DNA of 64,000 nt from Daphnia pulex. Lineage: Eukaryota > Arthropoda > Branchiopoda > Diplostraca > Daphniidae. Where the stretch lies: positions 1,059,001-1,123,000 of the forward strand of contig NC_060022.1 of the NCBI RefSeq assembly GCF_021134715.1. Reading direction: 5' to 3'. The position numbers and the translations under genes were made by a program. The first letter of the stretch is position 1. Each line of letters begins with the position of its first letter. The notes under the pieces are model-generated. The model saw only the letters and a program-made list of their open reading frames with translations. It did no database searches and was not told the DNA's origin. This document shows positions 40,530-55,000 of this stretch, piece by piece.

Positions 40530-41007
40530 ACTTTGACGGCAGCAGTTGCTTATACCGACACTCGTCCACATTTGCGCCGCGCGCGCGCTCATTTGACATT
40601 TCGCTCGGACTTTTCCGGTTTTTTGTAACTTCAATTCGCCCAGTGTGTGTGTCTGTGTGGGTGTGTGTGTGTCCGGATGACAATTTTGTTTGGTTTTTTT
40701 CTAGCCGAATTTTGGTTACGGATGTGTGTGTGTGTGTGTGCCGCCCGCGCCGCCAGTGGATGCTGTGAATGCGTGTGATCGTGTGTGAGCGATGATCGAT
40801 TGTGTTGTGCCTGAGTGGTTTGATCGTTGTTTTTCTTAAATTTGATTCATCAAAAGGAGAGAAAAAGGAGAGAAAAAGAAAGTCTGAGTTCTCGTTTCTA
40901 TTAATCGAGTGAGAGAAGAGCTGCTGGCCCACCGATCGCCAGTCATTACCGGCTACTAATTAGCCCAGGAAAAACCTCCACACCCAGACGACACATCACC
41001 GAAATCT
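40530..41007 (+). promoter_or_regulatory. Candidate untranslated first exon
   Basis: A CpG-rich start (GCGCCGCGCGCGCGCTC near 40574) is followed by a purine-rich leader with stop codons in all frames. It ends in a consensus donor (GAAATCT|GTAAGTTTTT at 41007/41008). The region looks like a promoter plus non-coding first exon that could splice to the large gene at 49082, 8 kb away. No transcript evidence is available, and the 5' boundary is a guess. Confidence 0.3.
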
Positions 41008-44000
41008 GTAAGTTTTTATTCGTCACATTCAAAATCGATTTGAGTTTGGTTTTTTGGTTTTTAATTCTTATTGCATAACTTTTCGTTTCGGTTTGGTGGT
41101 TGCGTAATCAAAAAAAGCAAAATAGAGTGAGGGTAATCAAAACACGAAGAAAAAGTTTTGTTTTTTTTGGAAGGGGGGACGGCCATAAAAGAAAAATAAA
41201 CGCCCGCGTCTCAACATTTATATTCCCGTCCCCTATTTCCAGGAAATGTCGCCGCCTATTGTCTAATAAGATTCCGATTATTATTTCACCCCTTCCCGTC
41301 TTTTGGATTCACTTTTGATACAACCCAACGGCCATTTTCTTTCTAAAACGACATTTAAAGGTTGAATTCTTTTTTGATTGATTTAGATTTTTTAAATTTG
41401 ATCTTACTGCAATGATTTTGCCTACAACTAAATACCAAGGACAATTTTTTTATTTCTGTCCGTCTCCTCCGCCCGGAATGGTCGCCTTCACTTGGGGGAG
41501 GTCGTCAAGGGGACGATTCTTCTTCTTTTCTCATTTTCTCTCTTTTTAGCTGGCCGGTGATGTATATTTATTGCCCGGCTGGGGGAAGAAGAAGAAGAAG
41601 ATGTGCATAGAACCTTCTCTCACTACTATTCAGTCCGTTTTTTATAGCCGCAGAGACAATATGTATGCAGCTCGAGCAAAAAACACACACAACTGGACAC
41701 ACTTTGGGCCGACTGGCTGGCCCAGAGGTCAACGTGTCCATTTCGTTTTCCTTTTTTTATTTCTTTTATTTTTTGTGTATGTCCGGTGGTCCAGCTCTCG
41801 AGCTGCCCGCCTAGCTACTGAGACGACAGTTTGAATGGATGCGCCAGGAAGTAAAAATATATGTACCTTTTTCTTTGTTTTGTTTCTACCCACGCCCGTC
41901 CGTATTGCTGGCCTGTTTCAAATTTGTTAATTTTTCCAGGCCGTCGACTTATTTTACAGTCATTTGCCACTTAAGGTTTGATTTGACGTCTAAAGTTAAT
42001 GAAAGATTTATCGTTTTTTGGCCCGTTTGATTTCCTTCCGGCCATTGGACACCCGTCCGGCGACATTTACAACGCCGTCAAATGTCAGCCCTTTGAACTT
42101 GCCCAACACGGCCAGCAGCCAAGCTCTAATGACAAATAAGTCATTAAACGGAGCTGTTGTTGTCATCATCATCAGGCCACTCTTTAGCCCGTCTCTATTA
42201 ATAGCCCCTTTTTGCTGGCCCGTCTGGATTGAATCATCACATGTCACCAGATCGATGACATGGTCGTCGTCGGCCATTTCTGCGAAACGCTTTTCAAAAT
42301 GTTGCACGTTGCAGTATAAGACACACGTCCGTTCGTCCGTCCATCGACGGCCCTTTTTTTTTTTATTTTTCCCTCCACTGTTATTGATGTTCTTGTATCT
42401 GGACGGGCAAGGTTAGATGGGACTACACACACATCTATTCCGCCTCGGTTCTTGATGGATTCCCCTCCCCCGTTGTTTTGTTATATTCGACGACATCAAT
42501 CGACCCAGCAACAGCAGAGAGAAAACGGCGCAGGACGTCCAACCGCCCGCCCGCCCGGTTCGATCGTCTTTTTTTTTGCCCAGCAGTCCTTGGGAAAATA
42601 TAACCACCCCCTCCAAACAAGAAAAAATACTGGCCTTTTGCTGCTGGCCTATATAGGTGGGACGACACGTACATATTTCTTTCTATAGTCGACGAGGCTG
42701 TTGGACGTCCGGTTTTTTTCTTTTCTATCCAGCCGGACCGTGTAGTGAACCGCGTCCAGCGTCCGATGGCGATGCTAAAGGAATCATAACGAAGAAAAGC
42801 GAAGCTCTACAGCCTAAAAAAAATGTCTATAACTTTGGGCGCAATTGCACGAGATTGCTGGTCAGCGGCCACTTTATTGACTGACGTCTAGACGGGTCGG
42901 CTGCTCTCGTTTGTCCGTCTTCCCCCCCCCCTTTTCTCGATGACACAAGATGCTGAAAATCTAATTAGATTGCCCTCCCCACCACCATCACCACCACTTT
43001 TCTTTTAAAATGAAACAAATAAAAGAAAACTCTGATTATAGACGGAGAGAGCATTTTGATGGGCTGGCCGGCTGCTGGCCTAGGAGGGTTCTTTTTTCTT
43101 TTTTTGTTTTAAATTGCTTTTTCTCTTTGGGTTGGAAGCCGGCCCTTTATTTTTTTTATTTTTGTGATTTTGTGTTTATCTCCGTGATTTCCGCTCCTTC
43201 GATTCCCGCTTTGATTTGGTCCGTTCTCTATAGACGACAGGGCCGTCGTCCCTTTTCTATATAAGCAACTCTCTCCATCCATCCCCGCCTTGATGTCTAT
43301 AGTGCATTGCTGGAATAGATAGAGCTGTGCCATGATGCACCACTGTCTGTATATACATCTAAACACAGAGGGAGCGTGCAGCTCTCTCTGTGTCGCTGGG
43401 CCGAGTTCACGCGGGATCGAATCTGATGGCGGCCCACTGCTTTTCCTATACTCTGCCCGTATCGATTTTGAATTGCCCATTTATTTCAAACGGGGGCCGG
43501 CACAGGGCCAGCAGCCGAGTTTGATCACAAGTTGGGATAATGCTGTGTATGTGTAACGTAAGTAGGTTCAACTTGGAGAGACTAGACGGGCTGGCCCGGC
43601 AAGTCTGATTTAATTGAACAACACACAAACAGTCTCTCTCTTTCGGTGAATAGAAAAAGGCGCGAAATTTGATTTCGAAATTTGATTTCGTCTCCCAGTG
43701 TGAAACAAACAAAAAAAAAAGCCGGGCGAGAACCGTCCGTCCAAATCCTTGTTTTTTATTTCCGTCTAAGCCTTTTTCTCTCGGATAGCCGCACAGATGT
43801 CTAGCAGACGAACTGGGTAACACACACACTCTCAATCTATCCATCATTTTCTCTGCCCGTCTCTCTTCTCTACTTTTAGGCCGTCCTTTTTTCTTTGTTG
43901 GAATTGAGAAAGGAAAGAAAAAAAAACTAATTCTTTGCCCGTTCCCGCGGAGCTGTCGAGGGCTAATCTCTTGTGATTCGGCGGGAAAATTTAAAGAAAA

Positions 44001-46875
44001 AACATGCAACCCATTCCAGCTGCGATCCAGCTGACTCTTTGACACACATTGCTATAGAACTTGTCAACCAGCCGGCCTCCACCCTTTTTTTTAAACTCAC
44101 GACGAGATTTTGCTTTTGTCTGATTTGATCCCGGCCATTATTGCGTTTGTTTTGATTTAAACAGAAAATTAAATCTTTTATGACATCATCCGAAAAAAAA
44201 GAAGGTGGGATATATATTTTGAAATGGACGGACGTGATCCAGCTGTAGCTGAAATAATTGCTGCTCACGGATGGATGGACAAACTAAAAAGAGGAAAAAT
44301 CAAGAGAGCCCGGGCTATTATAATAATATAAATATATATTTTCTAGAAAGAACAAAAAGTCTGTGGAGATGGCCGTCTCTCCTTCCTCCTTCCAGTCTAA
44401 AATCAACATTTGATGTGTGCGGCTTTTTGATGTGTTTTTATTTCCACATAATGAGGCAGGAGGAGGAGGAGAAAGAAGCTCACACAGCGACGGGCGAAAG
44501 AGTATAGTATCAAGACGGGAAAAAGTTTGTTACATCCAAAATAAAAAAGGGGGGACCCTTTTCCCCCACCCAACCGAAACGGACGTCGTTGAGCACGCGC
44601 CATCTTCGCTTCCTTCCTTCCTTCCTTCCTTCCAAGCCGGGCCAGCACGTCAATAATAATCTCAGACCAACAACACACAACGTCTCTACCCTCCTCTAAC
44701 AAAAGACTCTTGTGTAAGTCTGAAATAAAAAGAGAAAAAAAAAGAGATATCCATCTGGAAAGAGAGAGAGGGGAGCAGGGTCCAGCATCAGCTCTCGCTG
44801 GAAAAATAAAAATATAAGGAGAAAAATCTGAACTCAAAGTCTGAAGGGTGAAAGAGAAAATAAAAGTCTATGCGAGTCTACATGACATCTTCAATATCAT
44901 CTACACACGTATCTACACACGTCGTGTTATTATCAAGGCCCAGCTGTATATAGACCTTCTAATATATATATTGATTGATGTTTTCAAACGGGCCAAAAAT
45001 TGTATTATAAATATTAAGACATAACCCGATTCGATTTGAATAAATATTTGAAAAAGGCGCTTATTTCTAGTTGGGGAGGGTCTTGCGCACTCACGGTTGA
45101 TTGATCAGACGGGAAATTTCCACTTATTTTGATTCGATTGGATTGTTTTTTCCTCCAAGCAATTCGATTCGGCAGGCTGGAAAGGCCAATCAAAGTTCTA
45201 AAGTCATGGCAAAGGCATCCCACTTGTGTATTCATTAATGATTTAGGCCACTCATGTCCAGCAGGTCATTAGTTATGGCGGGAGTTTGTTCGTAGTCGAG
45301 AGGTTTGGGCCGGCAACTTTCTGGATCCGACCGATCTAGAGGAGATCCATATTGAGCATCAACAGCGTGTACATATATGCATATATATTCAGATAGGGTC
45401 TTGTTTATAGGGCCGCGACCAGGTGCCCGGCTTTGCGACAAGTTTGGATGATTTCGCGTACGGGTGCCACTTTGGCAACTACTCTCGTCTCGATGCCCAG
45501 CAGCAGCAGCTTATTAGACACACAAGTTGTATCATGTTATAGACGGCCAATAAACTTGTGTGTGTGTGTGTCCCGTCCCGGTATATAGTTTTCCGCGCCC
45601 GTCCATATTTCAGTCCTTTGCTGATGGATGGCCAAAGATCGTGCCGACGCCTTGCTGGCCCAGCTCGAGTTTGCAACTCTCACACATTTGTTTGTGCGAT
45701 TTGATTGATTTTTAAGATGGGCCAGCTGAAATAATTAACCCCATTAAGTCTATATAGACGGCCCTAATGAGACAGGTATTATAGCCTGGTGCTGGACATT
45801 GATTTAGTATTTTTGTCTCTTGTCAGCTGGGCGAATGGGAAATGTAGCGGTGTTGACGTTTCATGAGGAACATTGGCGAGTAAGAGACTGAGGCTGGTCT
45901 ATGATATCGACCAGTGAGTCGAATCAAAAGGGGCCACAAGTCGACGAGAGAGAGACGGGCGCAAGAGAGATAATGGTCTATATAATATCCATCTAATATG
46001 AAACGAGCTGTATAAAAGGGGGAAAGTGAGCAACTTCTAGACAACTTTGAATCTTTGATCTCGTGGATAGTATATATATTTCCACCTCCGCCGCTGCTGC
46101 TGCCGCTCGTAAGACGCCATCGAAAGATATTAGAGCCTCTCTCTTTCTGTTTCGATATTATATTAGCATGACTGGATATGATGGAGCGAGAGAGAGCCTG
46201 CCATTTCTTTTCCTTTTAACTTATGAATAACCAATGTCTACTAGTCTAGATATATATATATATTCTCAGCTACTATAGAGATATCAAATTGGGGGGTTTT
46301 TGTTTCTTTTCTTTCCCATCACCGACTCCATTAAGAGTGTGTGCTGGGCGTGCATGAATTGATTTTCTCTCTTTTTTTTCTGATTTATTCTACCCTCAAC
46401 ATCACTCACGTCAGTTTGTTGTTTTGTTTTATTTTTTATTTCTCTACTCGCGGCTTTTCGTGCAGTTGCTCTGCTGTTTCACGGCAGCCTGGCCGGCGCA
46501 CAATGAAAAGTCGATTCTTTTTTCTTATTATTTCTTGTCCGGTCGGTTATATATCTAAATAGAATAAAATCGCTGCGGAATATTATAGAGAGACTAAAGA
46601 CAAACGTGTGTCTCGTTTTTTACACGGAATTTGTGCGGATGTTTGTTTTTTCCCGGTGACGGACGGGATTTTTTTATTTTGTTTTTCGTTCGACGGGATT
46701 GAGATGTGTTTAGATCGTTTTATTGATTTTGGATCTTGGCCCAGTTTGGGGCGACAGTTAACCCTCCCCCCGTGAAAAAATCGCCCACCGGATATTATAT
46801 ATATATATTGGCGGATGTGTAATATAGTTTTTTTTTTTAAAAAGGGAGGGGAAGATATTAGCCGGGCGTGACTGG

Positions 46876-46896
46876 ATGCTGCTGCTGCTGCTGCTG
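46876..46896. repeat. CTG trinucleotide run
   Basis: About six CTG units in the non-coding stretch before the large gene (GGATGCTGCTGCTG...). The same triplet, read as CAG, is frequent in the coding exons that follow. Confidence 0.7.
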
Positions 46897-49081
46897 AGGC
46901 TGCGCTTTTTCTTTTTCAATATCCCTTCGCTCAAAGTTGATGGCCAGCTCTCCTTCCCGATGTTGGAAACTTTTTTAGAAATATTCCCCCCTTCCCCTTT
47001 TTCGTGCGCTGGTTGTATATAATACGTCAGAGTTTTGGCCTTTATTTAATTTTTTGATTTGATTGTGTCCTCGCTGACTTGATTGGATAATCTGATTATT
47101 ATAGAGAATAAAAAAGAGAAAAAAGGTTATAGAAAATTGCGCGCTCTAATACGAAGGAGGAGCGGCCACGAATTGATTGCATTAGATTTAGGCTATAAAT
47201 ATAACGGCCCGGGGTCCGTGCATGGGCAGCAGATGGGGAGGGAAAAAAGTGGTCCAGCAGCTCTCTACCACCACAAAAGCATCAGACAAAAGGATCACGT
47301 CCAGGCCGTCTTGTATATATCCAAAAAGAGCAACAGCCCAGTCGGTGGCTCTTGTATGTTGTACACTATTGTCCGTCTATTATGATGAAGGTTATCTCTA
47401 ATAGAGATTTTCCAGCCCAAAAATAAGACCATCAGGGAGCTGGGCACAATTGCACATATTCTTGTATGGATGAAACTCTCTCAAACAATCAAAAAGAATA
47501 GCAACTGCTGGATCTTGGTAGTTTAATAGAATAGGATTTTTGCTGGACTTTTATTTGGTTTATTTGTTTGGTTTGGGGGTGGGCTCGTTCGTCTTCCATC
47601 ACCGGCAGCTGCTGGATTAGACACAATGAAATAAAAGAAAGAAAAAATTATTTTGTTTTTAAAATTGAAATATTGTAATGAAATGAATTAGAACAATAGA
47701 AAAAGCTGCAATGAGGTATTAATTCAGATGAATTTGTTCGTCTGATTGATTTCCCCTCGATTGGCCCGGGCGGAAGCGTTGATGAACAATTCGTGACCGG
47801 AATCGACGGGTGGGGGAAGCTCCTAATAAAATGCGCACACGATCGATTGGGGCTGATGGAATTTCTTTTTCTTTTCTATCCGGGACCAAATCCAATCGAA
47901 ATGTGACTAAATAACACTTGATTCAAAGTCTATTTTCTCACTTTTGGGTAGTACATGTCATAACACTTGGTTTTCTTTGGTGGGGGAGGGGGGTTCGTTA
48001 TATCCATCGATGCAGTCGGGGGGTAGAATATAAAGATTGACACAATCGAGAGTGTCGATTACATCACGTCTTGGATGTCACGAGCTATTATCTCTCTCCC
48101 TATTAGGATGATGGTAATAATAATAATAATAACTTGCTTTTTATTTTGGGCTCTCGGTTGTTCTATAGTATATTACCGTTCAGGAGCTGAACGTATAAGA
48201 TTGTGTTCCCTATTTGTCGTCGTCCGGGTAAGGTAATCGACCTCCCTTTTATTTTGGGGTGGGGGTTGATTCCATCGAGATCCTTCCACCCTCTTGATGA
48301 TGTTCTTGGATTACACACCAGGAGCTGATCTCTACTATACTCTTTTTCTTTAAAAGAGATATTTACCCCATCAAGTGTTGTGTGCGTATAATATGTGTAT
48401 AGACAGGGCTCTCTTATTTCACGTATTATCGATCCCCCCACCCATCCATATATATATCTAAATAAATATATATATATATCTACCCAACAGCTCCCGATTT
48501 TGATTCCATTTGGGCGCCGAATACAAATGTCGACATTTGGTCGACGCGTTTTCTTATAAATCTATCGAAGGGGGGGGGGATATAAAGGCGTTGGCTCACA
48601 TCCCAAAATGACTTTTCTTTTGCGTCTCATCTTTTTTCCTGTGGGGGGAGGTTGAATAATAATATCGCCCCTAGCGACACATTTTGTACTACCTTTTTTC
48701 CCTGGATGATGTACGCACCCCAATTTGTTGTTGGCGACATGAGGGGTGTGACGGTTGCGGAATATAAGGCTCCCGACCGTCTTGCGTGAATGAATCTCCA
48801 TCTGATGAGAGTTGACTCAACTAAAATTGAATTTTGTCTTTCGACAGGATCATTTTGGCGAATCGAAGAGAAAAAGAAGAAGAAAAATGTGAAAAATTGG
48901 GAAAAAATAAAAGAAAATAAAAAGCGGAGATGACGTCAGACTGGTGTGGTGGATTTACATCCGGTCGATGGCCAATGATGAGCAACATATTAGCGATCGC
49001 AGCCGAGTTGATTGAGCAGGATCGATCCTGTTTGTCCAGCAGCAGCTACACAACACAGCCGGCCGCCATTGTGTCGAATGA

Positions 49082-52000
49082 ATGAACGGACCACAAGCCA
49101 ATCACAGCAGCAGCAGCAGTGGCCACGGTTGTTGCATCACGACAGCAACCACAACAACAACAACGACGACGACGGGCAGGGCCAGCAAGGAGAGTCTGCT
49201 GGGCCGGCGTCGTCAGATCCAGCAGCAGCAACGGGAGGATGAGGGCCGCCATCCATCCAAGATGATGACGACGCTGACAATGCGACAGCAGCAACGCGCC
49301 AAAGCCAACGCCTCCTCCTCGTCCGTCCTCCACCCGCCGGCCCGCAACAATTACGTCGAGCGACTCAGCGTCCAGCTGCCGTCGCCCGTCCAGCAGCAGC
49401 AGCCACAACCCGACGACGGGCAGACGGACAGCAACGACGACGATGTTTTGCGACTAGTCATCCACGTCGAAGAGACCCAGCCGGACGAGGAGGAAGAGGA
49501 AGAAGAGGAGGAAGTGATCCAGCAGCAGCCACAAGTTTCACTCCGCCGGAAGACGAGCGGCTCCTCTTCTTCGTGGAGTCAGGAGAATCGACGGACGCTC
49601 AAACACATTGGCCGGCAGCGATCAGCTTCGCTGGAATTGAAGGCCGGAATCATCACGACCACTCCGCCGCCCAGGGGCGGTCCTCCTCCGCCGGATTCTT
49701 CGCATTTGTTGGAAGAGTACGCGAAAAAGATTCCGGCCAGTTCCAGCCTTCCATCACCTCCGCCGCCGCCTCCGCCGCCGTCGTTGGCCGATCGATTGAG
49801 CCCGACGTCCTCGCTGTCGTCGCATCCGCACTGTCGCATCCGCACCGCCGCCGGCGCCGGTGGCCGCTCGAACGCCGTCGTCAAGGAATTCCGGCGCAGC
49901 TCTGAATTGTTGCGTAACATTTTGCTGAGCCTCTCGGCCTCGACGGCCGGCAGCCGACGCTCGTCGGACGGGTCCACTGTCAGCAGTCTCAGCACGGCCG
50001 CCCATTCTCCTTCCGGGCCGCCTCAACAACCACCACAACAACAGCAACAACAACAGCAGACGACGTTTTACTCGGCCGCCGAATCGACGTCTTATTATTC
50101 CAGCGCTTTGCAGGCCCACCGGAAGCGTCGGTGGACGGCCAGTGGCCCTCAGGATCCGGCGGATGCAACCACAACAACATCCGTCAGTGGTGGTAGTGGT
50201 TCCGGGTTGTTGATGTTGTTTGAGGCCATCGCTTCGTCCAACTGGACGTTGACGTCGCAGTTGCTGGACAGCGGGTCGGTGACGGACGTGAACGCTCCGC
50301 TGAGCGACTCGAACGGCTACACGGCCCTGCACTGGTGCGCCGTCCAGACGCCTGTCCCCTGGCCGGGCGTCTTCCTCCTGCTGGAACACGGATGCCGGGT
50401 GGAGCAGCGGGACAAGGACGGGACTCAGCCCGTCTTCCTCGTGCCCAACCTGCCCAGGATCCAGCAGCAGCTGGTCAACGATGCGGTCGACTACCTGGTC
50501 CGCGGCGGAGTCGACCTGCCCCATCATCCGCCTCCGTCCTCGACCTTCCATCCGGCATCCGCCGGCGGCGGTGGCGACCGGATGCGCTGCGACGATGGAG
50601 AGGAGGCCGATCCTGACGAGGCCGATCCCGTCCACGCCAAATCCAGCGGAATGGCTGGTGGTGGTGGTGTGTCCGGCCTGCTGGGCGCCCCCGGTGGAGG
50701 TGGAGCGGTCAACAACATATTCCGTCGGTTGCAGCAAAGCGCCATCATCAACCAGGCCGGCCATTACCTCCACCAGCACTACCACCCCAATGTCCTCCTG
50801 CCGGGCGGAGTCAACAAGAAATCGCCCGATCCCAACAACATTTCACCGGCCTCTTCCGGCCCGACGTCTACCAGCATCGACTACGACTCGTTTGAATTCA
50901 CTTCCATCAAAGTAACAATTCAATCAAATTCTAATTTTTAATTCAATTGCATTTAATTATTCATTTCAAAATGGAGTTGGCGGAATTGACGGCCAATCAG
51001 ACGGCCCTGACGATTGGCGCCTTGACCAGCAGCGACGGAATCCATCCGGATGCGCCCACCCATTCGTCCTCGTCGACCTCATCGACCGAACAACAACAGC
51101 AACAACAACAACACTCTGGATCAAAGTCGACGACAACAACAGCTGGAAGTAAAAGGGAAGAATGGGCCCAGCGTCTGACTCGCTCGCTGTCCGTCCTGGT
51201 GAGGATGGCGGCCAACGCCGAGTGTTTGCACTTGATCCTTCCGTCGCTGTCGGAACACGTCGGCGTCTTTGTGCGGGCCCTGCAGGAGACCAACCACCTG
51301 CCCTGCCACTCCATGATGGCCACCTTCCTCCACAATCTCCTCAAGGTATTTATTGCCAGCCCAGTCCAGTCCATTTCATTCCCATTTCATTCAATTATGG
51401 CCGTCTTGCAAAAGTATTTACTTTAGCGAGGTGAAAAATGAAACGTTGACATCAAACTAAATTGGGATTTCAACTGACATTAGCCAATCAAAAATTGATT
51501 GGATACAAATTCTGATGAGACTAACATAACATGTGCCATTGTGCCAAATTAATCAGATTTTGACGAAATACTCAAAGTTATTTTTTAACTTTAACCTAAC
51601 CTTGAACAGGATTTGCCTTTATTAAAAGCAAAATATTCAAATTTTTCTCCCCCAGCCTCTTTTTTCACAACTAGCAAATCAACTTCTTCCGTCACTAACA
51701 GCGTTGCCTAGTTTACAATGTATTTGTTCCCATTTACAATTTGACTTGGAAATAACGAACATTTTTTACTTCCCTCGGAATTTTCTTTTTCACATTTTGG
51801 ATTTTTATTTTAATAAATGTACATTATGTGACTGGAATTTTAAAGAGGAAAAAGTCAAATGTGAAATTTCGCCATGGTCAACATGGCAACACTGCAAATC
51901 GTCTGCTGCAGTAAATCTCCCATTTGATTTTTACCATTAGCGAGATTAAGAACACCTCGTGTCTCTCGAATTGTTCGAAAGTTGAATTCTAATTCTAATC

Positions 52001-55000
52001 TTCTGACTTTTTCGTTTGCTACACTAGTTAAATTATTAGCTACACTAGTTTTGTTCGTGAGATTTTTTTAGTATAGTAACAAAGAGGGTCGTTACTAGGA
52101 GTTTATCGAAATAAAGTGTGGTGGATAGCTTGCAGAGATCCTAGATTTCAAGTGGCGAATTGTTATTTTTTAAAATTTGCGTCGTGGTGTTGAGTGATTA
52201 GGTAGTCTTGTGTAGTGTGTTGTGACAGCGTTAAAATGTCATGTAGTACTGTCAAAACAGTAGTGCTGTGCTGTGTGGCAAAAGGGTGTAAAACTGTAGA
52301 TGTAACCCGCTCAAGTGGTATGCCATTGCCTCATTCTTTTGTCTTGTCTGTGATGGCCAGCTCTTAATTAATGTATGCAGATGAATAGTAATAATAATGA
52401 CTAGAGGAAAGGGGGATATCTAATGATGAAAGGGGCCACGCCTTATTTAGAATGTCTAAGCCTCGCCCACTTTTATACGTGTGACATCAAATCCCGGCGA
52501 GCTGTTTGTGAGGAGCACAGCAAAGTCTCTGCAGTTAGGAGCCGGGCAGGAGCTCAGCAGCAGCACTCCAATTATTACCAAGAACCAACGTGCTGCAGCA
52601 GCAGCAGCAATCGTCTCTCATTATAACCGACTCTCATTATCAATTCCGGCGTTTAGAGCAATTCCGCCAAAGCCCCCCGACGACGACTATGAATGGTCCG
52701 GCTTATAATTATATTAATGTGTGAAGGAATGGATGATGATGATTCATTTTTCACATGTCCGTCCTTTTTCTTTTTTAGTCGGCCCTGGAAACGTCGCTGA
52801 GTCCGTCAGGAACGGCCAGCCCGTCGACGATGGACTCTGCGCTCAGCAAATTACTTCAAGTGGGCGTCGAGTTTCTGGCCGGATCGCACAGTGTCCAATT
52901 CACCGGGCTGGTCCTCATTAACAAAATCATCGACGTCTCCATGGCCAGCACGTCCAGCACAACAACTACCACCACCAATACCACGTCCCGGCAACAACAG
53001 CAGCAACAACAACAACAGCACCACGGCCTCAGTGATAAGCGGCCGAAACGGCCCAGGAAAACCCACAAATATAAATTGACTAGTGCCGGCCCGTCTCAAT
53101 CCTCGACGGCCCTTCTTCGATCGAAGAAAACGACGTGCAAAAGTTATTCCTACTGGAAGGAAATGATCCAGCAGCAGCAGCCGGCCAGCGGTGGCGCCCA
53201 GCAAATGGACTCTGGCGTAGATTCCAGTTCCAGTTCCGACTGTGCCAACAACGGGGTGACCCGTCTGCTGTCGGACAAGGTCCACGCCGGGACGGTGTTG
53301 AGTTTGGTGTTGAACGCCATCACTCTGCACCGACGGGTGGTGGTTGGCCAGCACCAGCACCAGAGCAGCCGCTTCCGCTGCACGCCCAGCCTGCGCATCC
53401 GCCAGTGCAGCTACCACTGCCTGCAGATCCTCAGCGCCCGGCTCCTGCTCTACATGGCCGGCTCGTCGGCCCTGTCCAGGGACCAGCTCATGAAGGAGGC
53501 CCAGCTGCGCATGATGGTCGAGGCCCTGGACTACACGCTGGACCCTCAACTCCTCTGCCTCGTCATCCAGACGGTGGCCCTGCTGGCCCTCCACTACCCC
53601 TACCAGCCGCTCCTGCTGGACTCTGGCATCCCGGACGCTCTGACGCAGCTGATTCTGCCGTCGGACGAGTGGTACTACACCAACCACACGACCAGATTCT
53701 CCAGGATCGTCAAACATCACGCGGCCAGGGCCCTGGTCTACTTGGGGCTGGCCCGCTGTCTCGGCCCGCGCGTTTCCCTCTTTGAATTTCAAGGTAAAAA
53801 TGATCCATCCAGCTGCTGGATCGATTTTTTTTTCAAAGTTTACATTTTTCCCGTTGTGCTGTGGGGTGAGAAAAAAGGACGGCCTGTCCGTCTTATTTTT
53901 TAAAATTTTCATTTTTGGGAAACGGGCGGTTTTTAGATAATAATCAAAAAGGTGGCCCGTCTGTCAAACCAATTCAACTGATGAGGTTTTTCACGTCCTG
54001 CTGGATATGGCCAGCAAAATGCCGGGCGTCGTATATTTATAGTCCGTCTTTCTATTGATTGCCAACTGCCAGCTGATCTCTCTCCCCCCGCCACCCCATG
54101 TCGCTATTGATTCCCGTCTGTTTTCGCCCGTCTTTTCTTTTTTTTTTTGCCCGTCGTGACAGTTACGGGAGGGATATCGGGATTTCTTGTATTCCACGTG
54201 AACTGGATTGATCATCTCAGCTCCTCCTTTTTTATTCTTTCTTTCCTAAAAGTCGTAGATCAAATGGATTCCTCTCGTGAAATGTTTTTTTTTTCTTCAT
54301 CCAGCGGAAGCGGACGGACTGGGGGGGGGGGACTGGTCGATAAATATTCCAGGCAACTGTAGACAGACACACACAGTATACAAGTTGATATACATAATGG
54401 AATAGATACCGGCCCGCGCGTAGTAAGTCTAGTCGTAGTAGTAGGACACGGGCGGGACGGCCAAGGATTTTTGTGGCTGGTACACAATGAATCATGGAGC
54501 AGCAGGAGCGATATCGTTGGCATCCATCGGGTCACGAACGGCTGTCCTCGGGAATTTTTTAAAATTTTCCTTTTTTTATTTTTTTGGTCCAGTCAAAAAG
54601 AAAAGATGTACATGTTTGTGCCCAGTCTTCTTGTTGTATATATATTCAGGTCCTTTTGATGCATGGGCTTTGATTATTGAAGCCGGGCCAAAACAAAAAA
54701 AAACAGACGACGTTGAGACATTTGCATTTTGATTCCCGGCTCCTTTTGATTAACGAATCGATAATGAAATGGGGTTGGGGCCGGGCGGTGTGTCATCTGG
54801 GCAGAAATGATGGATCGGGATCGATCGATCGATCGATAGGAACCGGCAATCAATCGCCATCCAGCGCTCAACACGAATCGATGGGCCAAAATTAAAAAGA
54901 GAAAAAATTCGATTTTTTCGATTATTTGGGGAACGACAACAGGATCGGGCGGATGGGAAATGTGGGCGGAGCCTTCGCCGTCGCCGTGCTCTCTGACCCA

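Larger units (their letters stand above)
37624..49081. other. 11.5 kb stretch without recognisable coding sequence
   Basis: No family-like protein was found on either strand. The DNA is rich in simple repeats: (GT)n near 39911-39929, 40641-40670 and 45556; TTCC units near 44608-44631; GAA units near 41586-41600; CTG units near 46876-46896; TA runs near 46251, 46796 and 48450-48480; and poly-C near 40262-40277. A TGACGTCA palindrome lies at 48931. The stretch probably holds the promoter and leader introns of the large gene that begins at 49082; one candidate leader exon is listed separately. Confidence 0.45.

Noticed and set aside
43446..44045. A 199-codon minus-strand frame in the gene-poor stretch
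   Set aside because: Low-complexity translation of T-rich and CT-rich DNA; no homology-like segment or good start context.
48450..48480. Possible origin or telomere-like simple repeat
   Set aside because: It is only a short TA/TAAA run of the kind found many times in this stretch.
49754..50785. A 343-codon minus-strand frame opposite exon 1 of the large gene
   Set aside because: It is Arg/Gly-rich antisense of GC-rich Ser/Pro/Gln coding sequence, a common shadow, with no recognisable domain.
53135..53785. A 216-codon second plus-strand frame inside the same exon
   Set aside because: Pro/Ala/Gly-rich shifted frame; the main frame has helical repeats and matches both splice phases.
52851..53912. 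A 353-codon minus-strand frame opposite the armadillo-like exon
   Set aside because: It is the antisense shadow of a strongly biased coding exon; its composition has no domain-like pattern, whereas the plus frame joins in phase with its neighbours.
54816..54839. GATC/ATCG repeat as a possible functional site
   Set aside because: A short tandem of GATC units (TCGATCGATCGATCGAT) within an intron; simple-repeat slippage explains it.
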